Source: Alopecurus myosuroides
Lineage: Eukaryota > Streptophyta > Magnoliopsida > Poales > Poaceae
Reading direction: 5' to 3'
Length of the DNA stretch: 64,000 bases
Assembly: GCA_028641055.1 (NCBI GenBank)
Contig: CM054059.1
Span: forward strand, 112,046,263 to 112,110,262
The notes below the pieces were generated by a model. That model was not told the DNA's origin and did no database searches. It worked only from the letters and a program-made list of their open reading frames with translations. The position numbers and the translations under genes are program-made. The number at the start of each line of letters is the position of its first letter. The first letter of the stretch is position 1. Of the stretch, positions 60,480 through 64,000 are shown one piece after another.

Positions 60480-60795
60480 AACACCGGAATGGACCGGGCT
60501 GAATTTGAACCACGACGATTTCATTTCGTCATGATTTTGCCACGTAGGATAGCCACGTGGGAGCTGATGTGTCCTGCCCGGACTGCTCACAACGATTTTG
60601 GATCGTCATAGATTCATGACGTTGCTAAATCGTCGTGGATATCCATGACGTTTCCAAAAAAAACGTCGTTGTGGTTAATTACTGACGCTCGGTTTTCAAC
60701 GATTTGTTTTTCATCATAGTATCGTCATGGATGAAATATGATGACGATTTGGTGACGAAAATAGAGCGTCGTGTATCAACATATTTCTTGTAGTG
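60480..60795. repeat. Right subterminal region of the 23 kb CACTA
   Basis: Many direct and inverted copies of cgacgatttt, atcgtcat and catgacgtt are packed before the terminus catatttcttgtagtg, mirroring the left end at 37735-37890. Such motifs are transposase binding sites in the CACTA family. Confidence 0.85.
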
Positions 60796-60945
60796 CCTCT
60801 CTCTCCCTATCCCCATTGACTCTGCCTCCGTCGCCGGCCGATCCCGGCCTCTCCGGCGACTTCTCGCGCGGCTGATCACAGCGCCAAGACCAGCTCCTCC
60901 TCTTTCAAATCTGTGGTGTTGGATCGCCCAGCTGCTGCCCCACGA
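60796..60945 (+). other. 5' leader of the threonine aldolase pseudogene
   Basis: CT-rich then GC-rich sequence between the CACTA duplication and the first recognisable coding block. It contains an ATG at 60945 in a frame that does not match the conserved start. Confidence 0.4.
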
Positions 60946-62213
60946 TGACCCTAGACGCACGGATTCCGGCTGGTCGGCGCCGCCTCATACTCTTGCTACC
61001 GATCGGACACGGTGACGAAGCCCTCGGAGGCCATGCGTGTCGCCATGGCCGCGAGGGACATGGACGACGACGTCCTGGGCGCGGACCCGACTGCGCACCG
61101 CTTGAGAAGGCGGCAAGGAGGCGGCCCTGTTAGTGCCGTCGGGCACCATAGCCAACCTCGTCTCCGTCCTCGTGCACTGCGACACCAGGAGCAGCGAGGT
61201 CATCCTCGGCGATAACTCCCACATCTACATATATGAGAACGGCGGCATCTCCGCCATAGGCGGCGTCCACCCAAGACCGTCAGAAACAATCCGGACGGTA
61301 CCATGGACATCGTCAAGATCGTTGCAGCCATTAGGCATCAGGAGGGGGCGCTGTATCATCTCACCACCAGGCTGATCTGTTTGGAGACCACACACGCAAA
61401 GTGAGTTGCACAGATGGCTCTTGCTGATGTTTATGATAGTACTAATTAGGAGGCTTGCTACTGACTCTTTTACCCGATTGTTTTGTTTCTTCCTTCGATG
61501 TTGCTGCAGTTGTGGTGGAAAGCGTCTGTCCGTAGAATACACCGATAAGCTTGATGAAGTTGCTAAAAGCCATGGCTTCACATCAACGGGGCTCGCATCT
61601 TTAATGCTGCCGTGGTAAGTAGCGTGGGACCAATTCACCGTCAATTCTAAGTACGAAGTATGTAAAATCTTCTCCTCAAATTTAGATCACTATTATTGCT
61701 CTGTCAGGCACTTGGAATTCCTATTGATAGACTTGTGAGAGCTGCTGATTCAGTTTATGTATGTATCAATTTGCTTACTACTACAGTTCTAAACTATGGA
61801 GACCACGTATGAATATCGGTATCAAATTGAAGAATTAATAAATATGCCATATTTTCCAAAAATAAAATTTTAAAATACAAATGGTCTATCACGCAATATA
61901 GGATGTGTGACTGTATTTATCTATTAAACATCAAAGTGCAGGTACGTGTATCGAAAGGGTTAGGTGCTCCTGTTGGATAAGTTCTTGTTGGTTTGAAGGC
62001 CATCATAGACAAGGTGATGATGAATATTCTTCTACTAAGTTTAAGATGCTTAACAGAACATGTATAAACATAATCCGAACAATAATTTCAGGCTAAAATT
62101 CTTAGGAAGACACTAGATGGTGGAGTGAGGCAGGTGCATATTCTTTCTACTGCTGCCCATGTTTGAGTCCACGACATTGTGGGCAATCTTGCCGATGACC
62201 ATCAGAAAGCTAA
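60946..62213 (+). pseudogene. Low-specificity L-threonine aldolase pseudogene, truncated
   Basis: Exon-like blocks are about 60990-61400, 61510-61614, 61708-61758, 61942-62013 and 62092-62213, with GT-AG borders between them. They encode [54 protein letters not shown], then SVEYTDKL, RIFNAAV, ALGIPIDRLVRAADS, SKGLGAPVG and ILRKTL. This is the PLP fold-type I enzyme that cleaves threonine to glycine and acetaldehyde. Defects include a deletion and frameshift after DPTAHRL, a frameshift before HINGAR (where the family has HIDGAR, so the cofactor Asp is Asn), TAA at 61978 and TGA at 62164. The PLP-binding Lys in SKG remains. The 3' end is cut by a Harbinger element, and a CACTA split its 5' side. 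The gene symbol is left blank because this is a relic. Confidence 0.85.
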
Positions 62214-64000
62214 GAGCATGTCTAACAGACCCCCTAAATGGCCCCAACCCGTATAATAACCGCTGATATACGGGTTTGGGCTCTACCCGGCCATCTAGCA
62301 GACCCCCTAAATGGACCACCCCGACGAATTTTTACAAATTTCGGTAGGGGGCGGCCCGCCGACCCCTACATGTGCGGGTCGGGAGGAGATGTAGAGGGCC
62401 AACCCCTCACCTTTTCCTCAACTGCGCGCGAACCTCCCAACCGCCGCCGCTGCCGCCGGAACTCCGCCTCCTCGCCCTCCCCGGACACCGCGTCGCCAGA
62501 TCTCGCCGCCATGGACTCCTCACAAGCCCCTCCGACCACCGACGACGCGCCACCCATGTCTGAGGTGGTGAATACTGCCACCGTCGACGTCGTGGGTGGT
62601 CAGACGACCTCCGCCGATGTCGCGGCCATCATCTCCGCCACCATGCCGATGAAGAGGAAGAGGATCCCGAAGCTCTTCTTCGACACACCGCCGGGGCCTG
62701 CGGTAGCGATGGCGGCGGCGACCACTACTGCTCCCGCCAAAGGGGGCCGGGTGAAGTCATTCGCGACGAGGGGGCGGCCGCCAAAGGTGAAGAAGTCCGC
62801 GACGCCTGCAGCGGACGTTCCGCCCACGCAGGTGCTCGGCGAGGTTCCGTCGCCGGCCGTTCCGCCTGCTCCCACGCAGGTGCCCACGCCGCCGCCGGCT
62901 GGTGCCCGCGAGGTGCTCGACGAAGTGCCCGCGCCGGCCGTTGCGACATCCTACATGGACATGCTCAATGATTCTGCGGTGGATTTGGATGCGGGCATTG
63001 GTGCGTTCGACGACGAGTACGCTGACTATGCCGAGGATGAAGAGGCCGACGAAGAGGTGGACGATGACGTGGTTGAGGTGGACGCGGCTGCTGCGCGGCG
63101 GAGCAAACCGGGGGAGCAGTCCAACTACACCGAGATTGAAGATGTCACATTGGTCCGTGCGTGGGGCAAAGTGTCCATGGATGCTGCCACCGGCATCGAT
63201 CAAACCGGCAAGCGCTATTGGCAACGCATTGAGGATCTTTACCACAAGCTCAAGCCTCGCACGAAGAGTTTGGCGGATCGATCCTACCGCTCCCTTGAAG
63301 GCCGGTGGAACACGATCAAGCCAGCTTGTTCTCGTTGGAGCGCTGCCATGGACCAAGTGGCGGATAATCCACCAAGTGGATGTGTGGCATCGGACTACGT
63401 AAGTTTTGTAACAGATTTCTTGTGCAAACTATGTGTTCTTGTGTAAACATCACACTACATTGTTGTTGTGCAGCCCAAGTATGCTCAATTGCGGTACAAA
63501 GACATGGCCGCCTCCAAGAACAAGGAATTTCAGTTTGAGCATTGCTTCAACTTGCTCCAACACCTTCCCAAGTGGAAGTTGAGGGACGAAGAACCAAAGT
63601 GCAAGAAGGAGGCAATGCTCAACATGGATGATGAAGAGGAAGACATGAGTGGTCGCAACGTAGGCAAGCCCGAGGGCACCAAGAAGGCGAAGGAGAGGCA
63701 GAGGCTAGAAGCCGAGGCAGCTAGCTTCAAGGACAAGATGGATCAGCACATTAGGGCAAAGGAGGAAATAGCATTCAAGACATTGGAGACCAAGGTCCTC
63801 ATCACCGAGAAGAAAAAGGAGGTCAAGCTTGCCAAGGTGGCTGCAAAAAGAGAGGAGGCTATGCGCAAGGCCGAGTTGGATGCCCAGATGTTGGCTCTCA
63901 AACAAACCAAAGCCATGAAGGAGCTCTTGGCCGAGGAGAAGGAGATCATGATGATGAACACCAAGGACATGGACGACGATCAGCTGCTGTGGTGGAAAAA
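62214..64000 (+). mobile_element. PIF/Harbinger transposon, left part (runs off the window)
   Basis: The element starts gagcatgtctaacagacccc directly after TAA (62211-62213). Harbinger elements duplicate a 3-bp TWA/TAA target, and this terminus resembles the gagcatctccaacag type. The right end and the DDE transposase gene lie beyond 64000, so the assignment rests on the terminus and the ORF1-type gene. Confidence 0.65.
62511..64000 (+). CDS. Harbinger ORF1-type Myb/SANT-like protein with NAM-associated C-terminus (partial)
   Basis: Exon 1 is 62511-63398 (296 codons) and exon 2 runs from 63474 to beyond the window. The intron 63399-63473 has gtaagt and a gttgtgcag acceptor in phase 0. The N-terminus is low-complexity and Ala/Pro/acidic-rich, with basic patches (KRKRIPK, RGRPPKVKK, an AT-hook-like core). 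A Myb/SANT-like domain spans about residues 205-275 (EDVTLVRAWGKVSMD...YWQRIEDLYHKLKP...SLEGRWNTI). Exon 2 matches the NAM-associated C-terminal domain: an LRYKDM stretch, then a long Lys/Glu/Ala-rich coiled coil. In PIF/Harbinger systems the Myb-like protein binds DNA and brings the transposase to the ends. The ATG at 62511 is chosen over 62238 because the longer frame reads through the element's terminal sequence. No disruption is seen. Confidence 0.75.

Larger units (their letters stand above)
37709..60795. mobile_element. 23 kb CACTA transposon with nested gypsy element
   Basis: The left end is CACTACAAGAAATGTGTTGA and the right end read inward is CACTACAAGAAATATGTTGA. The 3-bp duplication CCT lies at 37706-37708 and 60796-60798. 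Subterminal motifs (cgacgattt, aaatcgtca) cluster at 37735-37890 and 60500-60780. Without the nested gypsy it is about 8.1 kb. It holds tandem 670-bp units, a tRNA-like piece and spliced fragments of a host-like gene, and no transposase gene was recognised, so it is non-autonomous. Confidence 0.92.

Noticed and set aside
62238..62510. N-terminal extension of the Harbinger ORF1 to the ATG at 62238
   Set aside because: It would translate the element's terminal and leader sequence. The ATG at 62511 with context gccgccATGG is a better start.
1..64000. CRISPR arrays, operons, ribosome binding sites
   Set aside because: The sequence is plant nuclear DNA. The tandem arrays have no spacer/repeat alternation, and bacterial signals are not expected or seen.

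Overview
The window is plant nuclear DNA, most likely from a large-genome grass of the wheat/barley tribe (Triticeae). This rests on nested LTR retrotransposons with about 4 kb LTRs, several CACTA transposons, a plant LINE, hAT and PIF/Harbinger elements, GT-AG introns, and grass-type GC-rich 5' ends. No intact host gene is visible. The species is an inference; no sequence search was possible.

Layout. (1) 140-1719 plus 11425-11673 is a tandem array with a 353-355 bp period. It is split by a 9.7 kb non-autonomous LTR retrotransposon (1720-11424, minus strand, 5-bp target duplication CCAAC) that has 4.02 kb LTRs and only 1.66 kb of almost non-coding interior. (2) 11674-12039 is a broken CACTA end. 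(3) 13100-18528 is a CACTA element lacking its left end. It encodes a multi-exon protein with a plant-transposon domain, a proline-rich linker and a Ulp1-like cysteine protease domain. A perfect 20-bp direct repeat flanks it, where a 3-bp duplication is expected. (4) 19431-22236 is a complete small CACTA of the same terminal type (duplication ATG). It carries an apparently intact two-exon DEDDy 3'-5' exonuclease gene and a 5S-rRNA-derived segment. (5) 23096-28697 is a full-length LINE with a 12-bp duplication. Its ORF1 is intact, while ORF2 has three frameshifts and a Glu-to-Gln change in the endonuclease. (6) 28710-34987 is mostly unassigned, with minus-strand exon-like pieces including a multicopper-oxidase fragment. 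(7) 34996-36119 is a degenerate hAT (8-bp duplication GCCAAGAG), followed by a leucine-rich-repeat pseudogene. (8) 37709-60795 is a 23 kb CACTA (duplication CCT). It is built of about 670-bp tandem units and captured gene pieces, and is itself interrupted by a 14.9 kb Ty3/gypsy chromovirus (40982-55915, duplication ATGTT). (9) 60946-62213 is a threonine aldolase pseudogene whose 5' part was split by the 23 kb CACTA and whose 3' part was cut by a PIF/Harbinger element (62214 to the window end).

Most interesting. The gypsy element has an intact 1463-residue gag-pol with a C-terminal chromodomain. It also has a separate reading frame between the primer binding site and gag, whose secondary-structure order resembles a double-stranded-RNA-binding domain, followed after two stops by an Arg-rich tail. 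Its LTRs also hold phase-matched exon-like blocks encoding a short acidic peptide. Together with the exonuclease and 5S piece inside the small CACTA, these are the best candidates for undescribed biology here.

Insertion order can be read from the nesting: threonine aldolase gene, then the 23 kb CACTA, then the gypsy; and satellite array, then the non-autonomous LTR element. No Transposase_21-type CACTA transposase was seen, so all CACTA copies here look dependent on transposase supplied elsewhere.
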